Part shown: positions 33,481 to 45,774 of the stretch, piece after piece
Position numbering within the stretch: the first letter of the stretch is position 1
How the letters are laid out: each line of letters begins with the position of its first letter
DNA from: Psococerastis gibbosa
Taxonomy: Eukaryota > Arthropoda > Insecta > Psocodea > Psocidae
Direction: 5' to 3'
Assembly: GCA_963971405.1 (NCBI GenBank)
Contig: OZ020490.1
Span: forward strand, 18,501,464 to 18,565,463
Length of the DNA stretch: 64,000 bases
Made by a program: the position numbers and the translations under genes
Notes under the pieces: model-generated
Database searches by the model: none
Told to the model about the DNA's origin: nothing
What the model saw: the letters and a program-made list of their open reading frames with translations, nothing else

Positions 33481-34927
33481 AGCTTCTTCAGTTCCTTATC
33501 TGTTATAGTCTCCTCAGCATTAGGGACAGCATTCGTCGGTATATCCACATTTTAAATGCACTGATTCACGTCCCAATGGTCTTAAAACCATTTTGTTGAA
33601 TGGTACTAGTAGTAAATCAGTAGGGGAAATAGGCGGCTTATTGGGAAAACTTGAATTTTTAACGCATTTCTCATCTGTCGGAAGACGAGTGCGTACAACG
33701 ACTAGAACACCTTCTGGTTTGTCCATGACTAGCTGAAGCTGTCTCCCAGACAGGTCTCTCAGATGCAAATGACAAGGCCATCCAGGCCGCAATGTTTTGG
33801 ATCAACGTGTCCTGTAGGCCCGGACACATTAAGTAAGTATCTGACCACTCTCATAAGCTTGCGACTTTGAAACAAGAAATTAATTAACTTCGTCAAAAAT
33901 ACATGACCATTCCTTGTTTACAAAAAAAAAGTACTTCTCAATTTATTTTATTCTGATCCAGGTAACGAGTTGTCGCAAGCAAAAATTAAAACAGATTGCA
34001 TCGAAACGAAGAAACACCTCATATGTTGTAAATTTCCTCTCAGGATTAATTCAGGAGAATTTGTAATGAGATGGAATTGAGTTGAAATTGCAGCGGGAAT
34101 TGTTAAAATTGTAATTGTCAAACGTTCGTGTCTCTTTGTAATTAGTAAGTATAAATAAGAGGGGGGAAATTTTAATATATCCTGCATATTCGTACTGTAG
34201 AATCGGATACATTCAAAGACAAATGTTTGAAAACTCATGCGTAAATACTGAGTCCCATAAATGCAAGGAATTCAAAACAAAAGTCACGGTACATACTTTC
34301 AGGTAATGAATGGTATATGACTTGTTATTGTTCTCGTACAAGTTGTCTCGCAAGCGCTTGATATAACGGAATTGGGAGATAGCGTAGGGTTTCTTAATAC
34401 AAAACTCGCAATGATATATTGTCCAGTCAAAATTAAAAGAATAAAAGGGTCTACAACAGACTAGACTACGATAAAAAATCAATTGTGATAATAGAAGAGT
34501 CACTTTAGCTGAAACAGAGTCCAAAGAAACGGGTGAGTAAAGATTTAATCGGGCAGGTTCTATAGCAATATACTCAACTGTTAGTCTTTGAGAGTCCTCA
34601 TCTCTTCTATTCGTTTGACCCTCAACCTATTTCGCTAGCTCGTTTGGAATTTGCCGTGTGGGTCATTCAAGTATATAAGAAATCAACGGATAAGAATGAA
34701 AAATAGCAGATACTGTGCAGTAGTGCAATGCTGAAAAATTAATAGGCACGGAGAAAAATTTTATTTCAGCATATTTCGGGAATTTCGTCATGAACGATTA
34801 GGATGCAGTGATTTTTTAGAACAGTTTAAATAGGTAGGTATGCCAACTAAAAAAGCAAAAACAGCAAGGCGCGCAGTAAATTTTGTAGAATAGGTTGATA
34901 AATACACAATGACAGCACGACCACCGG
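33481..34927. other. No recognisable gene
   Basis: Frames at 33520-33792, 33948-34238 and 34213-34524 on the minus strand have no recognisable motif and no splice support. Confidence 0.35.
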
Positions 34928-35070
34928 ACATACTATGGCGATTATTATTACCTTAATCTTTGGGTTGAAAATGAAAACAAAATATTTTTAAATAGCACTT
35001 TACATTATAAAATTTCTTTGTTAAATTTTTAATCCAAAGTTGAAATTAAAATTAATCGCCATAGTAAGCC
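34928..35070. mobile_element. Palindromic MITE (TACTATGGCGATTA ends)
   Basis: TACTATGGCGATTATTATTA and inverted TTACTATGGCGATTAATTTT form the ends. The interior AATAGCACTTTACATTATAA links it to the 61601-61781 family. Confidence 0.6.
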
Positions 35071-35879
35071 CGTAGGAATGGAAGATGACGAAACACCGAG
35101 TTTTTCGATCTTAATCCAAGGTTCGGAATCACCAAAGAGTTTCATTATCTTCAAAAAATGGTTCGATGTTCAATGGCCTAGTGCCAAGACCTTTGTTAAC
35201 ATATTTATAAGATAAACATGCGTCTTCTTTATTTATTTTGTTTACACAAAGACATTTTAACTGAGCTGAGTGCAATATTTTTCCAATATCCTATTTGTGT
35301 TAAAACTGCAAAATAACAACAATAAAACCTGGAGGCCCCGCTTAGTAAAACCAACTTATTGCAAACACATTAAAAAGTACTATAAAATCCCGCAATCCGC
35401 AAAACGATGAATTTGGAATGAAACGCGCAGGCTCAGGATATAATAATAACTTATATTTACACAAGGGCTGCAAACAGGCTCATATCGGGAATCTGCGGTC
35501 TTCATTACTTGGCCCGAACAAAGGGTAGATGAAAATGTATTTTCATTATTATTCGGATCTGCAGCGATATTATGACCACGGGGCGAGGGACAGCTACAGT
35601 ATATACATCCATAATACTCTACAGTATATACAGGGTGGCCTAGATCCGATGGATATAGCATTTTTCTCAGTTATTGAGATGGGTTTCAGGTCCTGTACCT
35701 AAAAAATAAAAGCGAAGCCATTGTGGCACGAGAGAAGTAAAAACAATTACGAAAAACGTATTTCGAATACATTTAAAAACTCATCTCAATGAATTAACAC
35801 CGACAAACGAAGACTAGACGTTTGCACACATTAATTACGGATTACTTTCTTAATGTTAGATTAGGCATTTTCCGGTTTT
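35071..35879. other. No recognisable gene
   Basis: A 93-codon minus frame at 35380 lacks a motif. ACAGTATATAC repeats flank 35600-35630. Confidence 0.35.
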
Positions 35880-36101
35880 GTAGTTCTTCCAAAAATCCCA
35901 GAATACACGAAATTTTAGTCCTGTCCTGTTTGTTCTGGTATTTATGGAAAAACTAAGGTACCTAGAATTTAATATTTCCTATTATATGATGCATGAAGTA
36001 GTCTTCTACAACTTCCATGAGCCCAATCTTGTTTTGTTATATATATAAAAAATATAAAGTCAATAAAAACAACAAATTTTTGGGGTGCTTAGCATGTCCT
36101 C
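35880..36101. mobile_element. Right half of the same foldback MITE family
   Basis: GAAGTAGTCTTCTACAACTT to TTAGCATGTCCTC, directly followed by TTAA (36102-36105). The left arm is missing. Confidence 0.55.
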
Positions 36102-36569
36102 TTAACTAATGAGCATCCCTTCTTTTAAGGAAAATAAAAACATAGGGGTTGTCAGGTACAATTGTACAATACCTGGCCTATTTCATTTTCGCAGGTACGA
36201 TGTACATACATTCAGTAAGTACTGTACGGCGTACTTCAGGAATTGTACTAGGTTTTATTACGTAGGTAACTTCTTTCCATCAACTGTAGGTTTTGCAACG
36301 GGAGGTGGAGTCCGAGAGATAACTGCACTCAGTTTTAAACGGATTTGCATTTTCCAGTGAATTATCTCGGATTGGGGAGGGGTAAAATCCTCTTTGGCCC
36401 GTGGACCCGGTTGGCCCCCGCTCCGTGACAAAAAGCCTCTAACCACCTCTCACGATTCGGCGCGATTAGTGACTCCACATAATGCTACAGTACCGCAGCA
36501 ATCCATTGCATTATATTGTGGCATTATACGGTATATGCAAGGAAATAATATACCGAACGACCAGCCACA

Positions 36570-36995
36570 ATATATGGGTGTGAGACATGGGTTATGACTC
36601 GGAAGAGCGAGAAGCTGCCTGAAAGGTGGAAGCGTAAGATACTCCGAAAGATGAATGGACCAGTGCAAAATCAGGGAGAGAGTGAGGGACAGAGAGGGTG
36701 GCGTATCCTAGAAATGATGTGCTCCACGCGATATACCAAGAACCTACTATAGTAGCCGTAATCAAGAAAGCCCACATCAGGGGGCTAGGGCACGTGAAAC
36801 AAATGCCAGGCAATAGGGCAAAAGATCAGCCTAACACAAGGTACCCCAAGGGAAATGGCGAGTGGGACGAATACGGATGCAATGGCCGGACGACGTCGAG
36901 GTGAATCTGGTGACCCTGGGCGTCGACGACTAGCGAAGGAGAGCGGAGGACCGCCCAGGCTGGTCAAAGCCCTTCAAGGGCCGTAGCGCCAAGGA
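36570..36995 (+). mobile_element. LINE C-terminal fragment, frameshifted
   Basis: Plus-strand pieces IYGCETWVMTRKSEKL, RWKRKILRKMNGPV and AVIKKAHIRGLGHVKQMPG occur in that order, in more than one frame. They match 'YGSETWxxTxxxxxxLxxFERKILRxIxG...LRWxGHVxRM'. It ends in GGTCAAAGCCCTTCAAGGGC, typical of the family terminus. Confidence 0.75.
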
Positions 36996-37597
36996 GTAGG
37001 TAAGTATTATATGATATATAATAGTGACATTGAACTTACTTAGAGGATCTAAATAAAATCCCACATACTCAGCATCTGTATATTCGTCGATGTCCTGACA
37101 AGGCATACTCCCGCCAATTTTTCTAGATTTTCTAATTTCGGCTAATCCATTGCATGCCAGTCTCGGAGCTTAATAAACCGGTGAGTATGCTGAGTAAGCG
37201 TTTGGTCTTAACTTGGACATCAATAGGGAAATTAATTAGTGATTAGGGACGTGATTGCGGGATACCCGCGTAATTAGTATGCCCAGCGGGTAGAAACCCT
37301 TACTGCTGAATGCTCAGATTGCGTTAGTGGCCGATAGGAGGCAATTATTGGTGAATAATGGAGAACCAACTGCATAGGCCTATGTCCATCTGTATAGCAC
37401 TCATTTCAAGTACCGATTTCAACGCTGCTAGACTGCTAGAGAACTGCTGCAAATCAATATGGGAACGAGATTGAAGTAGTCAAACCTACCCAGCAATCTG
37501 CAGTCCAGTAATCTGAAAACACTATGCATCCAATAAGTTATGCTATGTTCGATGGCTTCAATACAATACTATAACTTTACCCCTACTTCACTATATC
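36996..37597. other. No recognisable gene
   Basis: Unclassified sequence with no open frame of note. Confidence 0.35.
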
Positions 37598-37715
37598 ACC
37601 ATGTCCCACCATGTTCCCCTGCCAACGCTGTGCACACTACCAAGTTTGCCGCAGTTTGAAACATGCTCTGCTCTCATGGATACAACATGGTAAGGCCGTT
37701 GGCATTGTCTAGTCT
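37598..37715 (+). repeat. Dispersed repeat, second copy
   Basis: TGTTCCCCTGCCAACGCTGT, AAGTTTGCCGCAGTTTGAAA and ACAACATGGTAAGGCCGTTG match 120-215 almost exactly. Confidence 0.75.
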
Positions 37716-37806
37716 TCGTTTGTCAGTGTTAATTGATTGAGATGTTTTTAAAATATGTCTTCGAAATACGTTCAATTGATGAAATAGGTGTTGTGTCTCT
37801 TGGGAG

Positions 37807-38063
37807 CAGTGGCGGATTAAACAAAAAGTTTTGGGAGGGGCGAATGGCAATTTGAAGCTTTGCTATAACAAGTCAGTAAAAAAAAAAAACGTAAAAACGT
37901 GGCAAATGGACACTTGCAGACAGAAATTGACATTTTCGCGCCAATTCCTTTTTCTTTTTTAAAACTAATGTGCGAAATTATTTGTTTACTCTAGAAAAGG
38001 CTTCTTTTTTTATAGCTTTGGGTGCTTTGGGAGGGGCGACCGCCCCCCTTTAATCCGCCACTG
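37807..38063. mobile_element. hAT-like MITE with perfect 8-bp TSD
   Basis: The ends CAGTGGCGGATTAA and TTAATCCGCCACTG are flanked by CTTGGGAG at 37799-37806 and 38064-38071. An 8-bp duplication with CAGTG ends is the hAT signature. 257 bp, no coding sequence. Confidence 0.88.
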
Positions 38064-38071
38064 CTTGGGAG

Positions 38072-39089
38072 TCTGTTATATATTGTAGTGCGTCAGTCCT
38101 ATGTACTTGGCCTGTCTTTGTATGTCTGTCAGTACATGTTGGACTTATCATTTATCCCATTTTAATTAATATTAATGCAAAGCAATTGACAACATAAGCT
38201 CATTTACTGTATATGCAGTGGCCGTCTATAAAACACATAGAACGTGCTTTAAATTAGGAATATTTCGCACATAATTAAAATTCTCCTCCAGAAGTTTTTT
38301 CCAGAGTTTATATTATTTAGTAAGCCACATCAGCTGGCGAGGGGGCAAATTGTTCAGGGCCCCAGGACCCCAGAGCAGTGTTGCTAACGTAGTAGCAAAT
38401 TATTCCCGCTTCTTTTTTCTGAAAATGCCCGGTACATCCCGGAAGTATTATCTATTTAAATATTTGATGGAAAATAAGGTTCTACTATATTATGCAATTT
38501 TTAAAAAATTTCAAGTTGTTATTTAAATGGTAAATTTTGAAAATTGCATTGATTACTCTTTTCCATCAAATTTCTGAAGAAAAAAAAACTTCATAAAATA
38601 AGTCAAACAATTATAAGTATGCATAATTTTCTCTAAAGGTTTATTTTTTAAAAAAATCCCGGAAATACCCGGAATCGCAAAATAGAAACGGGCCATTCTC
38701 TAATCCCAGAATTTGAAATTGGCAATACTGACAAGGAGATGAATAAATACTCTGCTAAATAAATAAAAAATATGAGAAATGCACTTATAAAATCACTGCC
38801 AGGAAAATCCATCTTAATAAAAAATAGGTACTTGTGAAAAGATGAAACAGCAGTCAATAACATTATGACAGCAAGTCAGCAAGGTCCTTAATAATAAGCA
38901 GCTTACGGGGCTGCTGCAAACAATATGAGATGATTTCCTTTGGGAAGCTATTATACTGTCCAACACAATTACTGTTAGACTTGCACTTTGCATAACTTAA
39001 TTTTGTTTCCACGTCTTCAACCTAACGGCCTAACCATATAGAACATGTTACAATGGGGTATTGTATTGGAAAATTATCAGAAGCTGGGG
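38072..39089. other. No recognisable gene
   Basis: AT-rich; contains inverted AATTTTTAAAAAATTT-type patches near 38500. Nothing coding. Confidence 0.35.
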
Positions 39090-39097
39090 GTTAGACG

Positions 39098-39271
39098 CAA
39101 GGCCGTAGCCAAGGGGGGTTCATTGGGGTTCAACCCCCTCCCCCTCCGAAATGAAATGTCTTGATACGAGATAGAATCGGATTTTGATAGAAAAAATAAA
39201 AACCGCTATGTAATATCTAATGAAATTTCTGACCCCCCCCCCCCCCGAAAAAAATCCTGGCTACTGCCTTG
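39098..39271. mobile_element. hAT-like MITE of the CAAGGCCGTAGCCA family
   Basis: The inverted ends CAAGGCCGTAGCCA and TGGCTACTGCCTTG are flanked by GTTAGACG and GTTGGACG (one mismatch). Poly(C) tracts lie inside both ends. Same family as 41605-41776 and 24137-24313. Confidence 0.82.
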
Positions 39272-39545
39272 GTTGGACGCGAATTGAGAATGATTTGAGT
39301 TTGTTCAGTTTACAATCATTAAATGAAAAAAAATATATATATATTATATAAATATATAATATATAAATATATATAACCTAAAAGTCTTCTTTAAAGTACC
39401 AACGTAAAAGAATAACTTATCAAGGAATAAGTGTAAATAATAAATTATATAATATAGTACATGTAAAATATATTTATTACGTAATTATTGTGCTAATAAA
39501 GTTGAGTATATAGCCTAGATATAATTTTTCATACCGTATCCAGAC

Positions 39546-39904
39546 GCGCGATCATGGCAATTTGGGATTATTATAATACCGGTGTTTATTTTTTAATACC
39601 GCAGTAGTAGGGTGTCACGTGCCGGTGATAAAATATGCATGGGAAATTCAAATTAATAAAATATTAGAATACAAGAGAATGGTTGCATTGTTGAAGGAAA
39701 TACCAATAAACATTAAAATGTACAGGTAGAATTTTGAAATATAATAAGAGTTTCAAAATTAATGTGTCTACATCTAAGGGAGAAAAAAATAGAAAGCTCA
39801 TCAAAAAAATTAATTTATCAATTCAAATTTCCCGCGCATTTTCCACCAATTTGTTTAAACGATATTATACGTATTATAATAACCCCAAATCACCATGATC
39901 GGGC
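39546..39904. mobile_element. MITE of the 31104-31479 family
   Basis: Inverted ends GCGCGATCATGGCAATTTGG and GCCCGATCATGGTGATTTGG, with interior TACAAGAGAATGGTTGCAT and TCACGTGCCGG in the same order as the intronic copy. Confidence 0.65.
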
Positions 39905-40800
39905 TGCAGCAACCTAAATAGGCCTTCCGAAAGGTATGAAACTTTTGGGTTTCCTGTCCCGTACGCCTTAATTTCGTTGTGTTTATTATACATAACTTAA
40001 TTAACAACCCTTCAGCACGCTCCAGTGAGCTTGCAGAACAGAGTTTAAGTGCCATTCCAAGGTTAATCGTGAGCAATTTCAACAGTATGAACGGAGCTGT
40101 AAAAAATTAATAAAAATTCAGCCCTATAATATTCTAATTGTTTTTATTTCATCCCCACTTGAAAATCATTAGCAAATTAACCCCTGCTTTACTGTAGTTA
40201 TCATTATAACTAGGACGCAAAGGTTGTTAATTATCCTTTTTGTTTTAGTATCTTTAGGTATTGTTTCTTTTAAATAATCTAAGTTTGGCACTACTAGAAT
40301 ATATACACTCCGTTGATAAGGAAGTCAGATCGCAGCTAAAGATTCGTGGGTTTAAAAGCCAGTTACTAAAAAAATGGCTAGGAACAGAACAGTTTTAGAA
40401 TACGATTTAGTGATTTTAGTCTATTTGTGTCTATTTATAAACACATTTAGAATAAGATTGTTTATAAGGTGAGCGTTTTTGTATTGTTGACTATGTATTT
40501 TGGAAATTGTACCTATTGTTTTTTGGATGTGGGTAAGAGAGTAAAGACTTTTTAGTCTTAAGTCTCGATCGTAATTAAAAGATGTTTATTATTATTATTA
40601 TTAACTTGGGGGCCCACAAGTTATTTGTATTATAAGGGTATAATTGTTAATTTATAAATATATTCCTTCGGCGCAGGGGAGTACCGGCCGAAGAAGAAGA
40701 ATAAAAACTCAGACAGGAGCAAACAGGTGACGGATTTAGTAAACGATTATATTAACATACATGACATGTAGTAAATTGTGCAAAAAAGTTATTGTCAGGA
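39905..40800. other. No recognisable gene
   Basis: Includes an (ATT)n run near 40590 and GAAGAAGAAGAATAAAAAC near 40690, which looks like a LINE (AAG)n tail. Otherwise unclassified. Confidence 0.35.
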
Positions 40801-40993
40801 CATGTAGCGTACTGGTACGCACTCTGACTTTCACTCGAAAGGTTGTTGGTTCGAGTCCCACACTGGCTACATTTTCTGGCCATGCTTCGGAGGGCATGTA
40901 AAGCAGACGGTCCCGGGCCTACCTAGTTGAGTGTAAGAGAGGGCTTTATAGGCTTAGTAATAGAAACAATAAAAAGTCCTTATTTATTTATTG
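40801..40993 (+). mobile_element. tRNA-derived SINE, copy 2
   Basis: Plus-strand copy, CATGTAGCGTACTGGTACGC to a TTATTTATTTATT tail, with an intact B box GGTTCGAGTCC. The CCTAACTCCGC portion of the body is lost. Confidence 0.85.
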
Positions 40994-41379
40994 AATTTAA
41001 AAAAAGGCACTGGAGTAGGACTTTGCTATTTGAGACATGTTGAGACATGTAGTTATAGTTCTTTAGTTGTTGTTGTTTCTAACGCCTGCTTTCAGCATTT
41101 CTGCTTTAAGCAACCCTGTCAGCCTGGCATAGTTCTTTAGTAACTGAGATTCCTTAATAAAAAAAGGTTCAACCCAGCTACCACTCAAAATCAATATCAA
41201 GCGATTTTCTGTCAATTTTCGCTCTAAAATCTCCTATAGTTGTTTAATAACCGAGGTAATGTTATTTAAACTCTAGTAAGCGCGTTAGGTGTCACAGAAG
41301 GATGTTACCGATCAGCTGGAGGAACCAATTGACCAATGAAATAGTACTAGAGGCTATTGAAGAAGAGAGATAGCATTGA

Positions 41380-41580
41380 GGGCACAGTTAAGGAAATATC
41401 AGAAGAAGATGGCCATGAAAGGAATCAATTGAACAACTAGAGGATGACACAAGAGCTCGAACGTAGAAATAGCTGAGGAGGAAGGTGCAGGACCGAGAGA
41501 GCTGGAGAAAGATAAGCAGGGAGTTGCTGCCAACCAATCGGTGAGATTGTGACCTCAGAAGAAGCAGGTTACATTTCAAT
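41380..41580 (+). mobile_element. LINE C-terminal fragment
   Basis: The plus strand reads ESIEQLEDDTRART, LRRKVQDRESWRKISRELLP and DCDLRRSR with stops. The W-R...RELL pattern agrees with LINE C-termini and with the 32950-33480 fragment. Confidence 0.6.
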
Positions 41581-41604
41581 AGGACATTATGAAGCATCGG
41601 TGGA

Positions 41605-41776
41605 CAAGGCCGTAGCCAAGAATTCGACCTGCCCCCCCCCCCCCCCCCCGAAATGAAATAGCTTGATACTAGATACAATCGGATTTTGAGAGGGAAAATA
41701 AAAACCACCATGTAATATCCAATTAAATTTATGAATATCCCCCCCCCCACCGAAAAAAATCCTGGCTACGGCCTTG
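41605..41776. mobile_element. hAT-like MITE of the CAAGGCCGTAGCCA family
   Basis: The ends CAAGGCCGTAGCCA and TGGCTACGGCCTTG are flanked by a perfect TCGGTGGA duplication (41597-41604 and 41777-41784). It contains long C runs near 41633 and 41740. Confidence 0.88.
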
Positions 41777-42474
41777 TCGGTGGAACCAAAAAATGTTCAT
41801 TGTCCTAATTTCTATCTTATCCAAGCCATTACTTGCTTACTATTTTGGACTGTCGGAAGCAGTTTTTTCTCTTCATGTAAAACGTAAGCAAAAAAAAAAG
41901 AAACGAGCAACGGCTCTTAATGAAATAGCAAGAAAGTCGGACACGAAGGGAGTTGCTTGATTTCCATAAAAGTAAAGAAAATTAGCGTGAACGGGCTCGG
42001 AAATAGTCCACATGATTTATATACATTTCAGCAGACAAAGGGAAGTGCTGAGTTTTTATAGTTAAACGAGCTTTTCACTACATTAAACAACACACTTGTG
42101 AGATAGCTGACACATTTCACGTACTGTATAGAGTGAGTTTTGTTTTTTGCTTCCGTAAATTGATAAGTACTGTGATTATTACGAAGGGACGAATTTCCCT
42201 GAGGCTGATATTCATTTGAAAAGGGTCGAGAATCGCATGAAAAGAGCAAAACTGGGTTGATGGTACTATAAATTTAATAATAGTTGGTACCTACTACTCA
42301 CTCAATTTAATTTAAAAATCTCTTGAAGTTGTTTATTCGATATTAGTTGAGATAGGGTGGTATTTCTAGATTCACAGTTTCGGGAAGTACCGGAATGCAC
42401 AGAGCACAGAACGACAGAAATACAGCGTGATTTTTTTAAAACCTAAACAAATAAAGAAATAATGCCTCTTTGGT

Positions 42475-42600
42475 TCTTCTTCATTATTCTTTTAATGCTT
42501 CTACCTAATATTGGCGATCATCATGGCAATCGGCAATTTTGAGACTACTGCTCTGAAAAGGGAAGTCGCGCCCTTGCCAAACCAATGTCCCGGGGTTTCC
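42475..42600 (-). mobile_element. LINE 3'-end fragment
   Basis: The reverse complement carries the terminal FRAVVSK...IAMMIANIR-like codons and an (AAG)n-like tail of the family at 25786-26205. It abuts a MITE beginning at 42606. Confidence 0.55.
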
Positions 42601-42605
42601 TACCT

Positions 42606-42740
42606 GCAGCCTGGTCGAGGCGATTATAATACCGGTATTTATTTAATCCCCTGGTAATAAAAATATAAACAAGATAATTTTACAATGGAAAGTGCTATTC
42701 AAAATTTGTTTGTGTACAGTTATAATCCTATGGCTGATCG
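42606..42740. mobile_element. Partial MITE of the 61601-61781 family
   Basis: CAGCCTGGTCGAGGCGATTA, AATACCGGTATTTATTTAAT and TTTTACAATGGAAAGTGCTA match the other copy in reverse orientation. One arm is missing. Confidence 0.55.
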
Positions 42741-43084
42741 ACTGGTGAGGAAATTTTAATGTCAATAAATATAATAATTTATCATTCCCATTTTTGTGCT
42801 CATCCAGCCCTTAATAACAGTATTATAAATGTTGTAAGCTATTTGAACGAATAATCACATTATCATATCCCCAGGCAATCTTTTGTACCAATTTTCATGC
42901 ATTTTCGAAAATAATTGAGATAAATTTCATTAGCAAGTGCATTCAAAAGGCGATAGACGCGCATGTTCATAATCCAAGTAGCAGACATTTTAAGTTAAAT
43001 TATGTTTTAAGCTCCAAATAATAACTCACCCGGGGGATTTTTTTCACCATTTAAATACGGTAATGAAACTAACCAATATTCAAA

Positions 43085-43495
43085 GACTCGTATCTGTACT
43101 TGGTTAAGTCATGCTTTCGCCTGTATAATTGCGTCAATGGTAAGCCTGTCTCAGCTTGTCCATTATCGCTTGTAGCCGGTATAAGTTGACATACCAATTT
43201 GCCAATGGTCAAAAATTCATCATGAGTAGAGGATGAAGAACGCAATGATCCACAGTAAAATACTTTAATAGTTAAATATATTTTTATTAATATTTAACTA
43301 TTAAAGTATTTTACTGTGGATCATTGCGTTCTTCTTCTTCTACTCATGATGTTCTCCAAGTTCCACGAAGTCACCAAGGAAACTCTCACAAGGTCAAAAA
43401 TTCATATGGAAACAATACAAATAACGTGCGAAATCCATGGGGTCGTTGGTATTGGAAAAGGGACCACTATAAGTAGGCCTGGGCCATAAAAAGTC
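43085..43495 (-). repeat. Dispersed repeat (CATGACTTAACCAAGTACAG family), interrupted
   Basis: Minus-strand copy. Other copies are 46562-46665 plus 47600-47735 (split by a LINE) and 50215-50450. Shared text includes GACAAGCTGAGACAAGC and CCAACGACCCCATGGA. The copy here is split by the inverted-repeat insertion at 43221-43391. Confidence 0.7.
43218..43351. repeat. Long near-perfect inverted repeat (61-bp arms, 12-bp spacer)
   Basis: The arms 43218-43278 and 43291-43351 match at 59 of 61 positions and include CCACAGTAAAATACTTTAAT. The RNA would form a strong hairpin. It lies inside an insertion flanked by GGTCAAAAATTCAT at 43207-43220 and 43392-43405. Confidence 0.92.
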
Positions 43496-43849
43496 CTTAA
43501 AAAAAAAAAATAACTACATATCCAATATTCAAAGCAAATTATACTCAACTGTTCAATCCTCTTGGTACCACAAGAGTCAAGTAGAAAAACCTTCCATCTG
43601 TCTCTAGCATATTTAACAATAGATGATGGGTTTTACTAATTATACGTTGTATTAACAAGTTTTAATAAAAACACTTATTTATCGTATGTACACTTTATAC
43701 CCTAAGTAGACTTAGGGACGTTCGCATTAGGTCCGATTAACCAGATAAATTAGGCTAACTGGAAGTTTCTATTGGTATACTCTGCCTGAATCAGCCTACT
43801 ATAGATACTACTATAGGTAGTTTTTTTTATATTTTATTGTTTTAAATAA

Positions 43850-44000
43850 AAGGTTCATCGCATACATACAATTTAATGAATCAACCTCTTCAGTCGCCTC
43901 CGTAGGTTAGTACCCGTGCTGAGTTAAAAAAAGGAAAAGTAGCATCCAAAGAATTCAATGAGTGCAGAGACTCGCACAAGTACAAGCTCGCTGTAAACTA
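43850..44000 (-). repeat. Inverted copy of the SINE-like repeat
   Basis: The reverse complement contains GCACGGGTACTAACCTACGG, GGCGACTGAAGAGGTTGATT and TCATTAAATTGTATGTATGC. Confidence 0.5.
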
Positions 44001-44385
44001 TGCCTACGAAAGCAATAAATCCTATGGTTCTTCATTATATTCCAAAAACCCTCAGTGTATGCAGTGTCTTATTGAATTGTATAGTACATTAAGTAATATT
44101 GCACTGTAGTACTATACTGATAATGTCATTTAAAATCCAAAACTAAAGGGTGAGTAGTCACCAAGAGTAGTTGCCCCCTTTGAGTACGTCTACGTGCTTA
44201 AAAATCAACCTGTCATACAAATAAGATTAGTATAAGCTACAAGTTTACAGAAAGTGGTACATACTCGAATATAATAATATTATATATAATATAATATTTT
44301 ATAATAATATTCCAATGATTAGTTCAAGCTGTAAGAAAAAAAATTGAGCCTCACTTATTTATAAAAGAATAAGATTGTAGGCCTA

Positions 44386-44740
44386 TGTCTTGTAGGAAAT
44401 TGGCAGCCCCAAATTTGATAATTCTTATTTTTTATTTAAGTAACTAAGCAAGTTATTAAAATATTGGTTCAGTTAAGTTGTTGAAGACTAGTACTTTATG
44501 CGTAATATAATAGGGTATTATTCATTTTTGGTTTTGTATTTTTTTTCATGGTATCTATTTCACATCAAATTTCAACCACTTTTTTTTTTTGAAGTTACAA
44601 AAAATTGAAAATACCCTATTATATGATGCATGAAATAGTCTTATACAACTTAAATGAGCCAAATATTTAATATCTTTGTTAATTAAATAAAAAAATAAAA
44701 GTCTGCAAAAAGACTTGGGGTACCTATTTCCTACGGGACG
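44386..44740. mobile_element. Foldback MITE, same family as 1640-2004
   Basis: GTCTTGTAGGAAATTGGCAG on the left and an inverted copy on the right, with AATACCCTATTATATGATGC and its inverse in the centre. Target duplication not clear. Confidence 0.6.
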
Positions 44741-45774
44741 TAAACTTACTCTTAAGAAAATAGTTCAGTGACAGCAAAGGCCATGCCTCTACCTACAAGT
44801 CTACAACCGATTATATATAAGCCGAATACGACCAACCTTCTGACAAAAGACGAAAGAAAGACTGGTAAAGGACGATTAAATTAGCCCAAACATTATTGTA
44901 CTCATATAGGGCCACTTACAAGGGTAGGTCGTGACACCCTTGACCGTGGGATTTTTAATATAGCAACCAATAACTCGTTTATACCAATTGCGACTATGCA
45001 ATAAGTTCTACAGCATATTATTTCGACTCAAAAAATCACACGTTAAAAACAAGTAAAAAATCAACAAATTTTTACAAAATTTTCCAGAGTTACAATGTTC
45101 ATCCATTATACATACGTGAAGACGAACGCACAGAAGAGGACACATAGGTACAGAGACAATAAAGGGAAGTTATAGAAAGGAAACAACTATACAGAGATTA
45201 AGAGGAGGAAAGAGAAAATCGAGGCCGCGTACAGTGATGCAACCCCTCTCACGGCTTTCGTCCGACTGAGAGCGTTCGTGGCCGATAACGGTTAAGGTTT
45301 GATAAGGCAGAACCTTCTCCCACCCCTCTGCTCTCATCCCCAGTCAAAACCTGTCTACCTGAAACCTTGCATTTAAATTTTCTGCTTGTCTACTACCTTT
45401 TCCTTATTTATTTTCCAAGGATTCTGAGTCTGGCTATACTGTATAAGAGACCCTCCAAAGAAATATTTCACCTAGGCTATCTATTGTATACATACAGGTA
45501 TGTGGTTTAGAAGATGCAAGTTTCCTAATATTATTAATATTAAATTGAACGACAATAAAATAATTTATAAAAGAAACCGTCAAAATCGAATCAGTCGAGA
45601 TTTTTCATATATGCCTACCTGCCACCTTCCATTTGAATTTTTAGGGAGATTCATCTATCTATTGAGACGGTGAACATGTTCGACTTCCAGATAATTTCTT
45701 CACAACTTATCATTTCATGACCCCCTGAAACTAAATCCGCCCCCCTTTCGAAATGTTATATACAGTATATATCT
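44741..45774. other. No recognisable gene
   Basis: 45640-45725 is an inverted match to 345-440 (GACGG...GTTCGACTTCC, CATGACCCCCTGA), a minor dispersed repeat. The rest is unclassified. Confidence 0.35.

Noticed and set aside
41388-41750. 120-codon minus-strand frame with glycine run
   Set aside because: It spans a LINE fragment in antisense and a MITE poly(C) tract. No protein signature.
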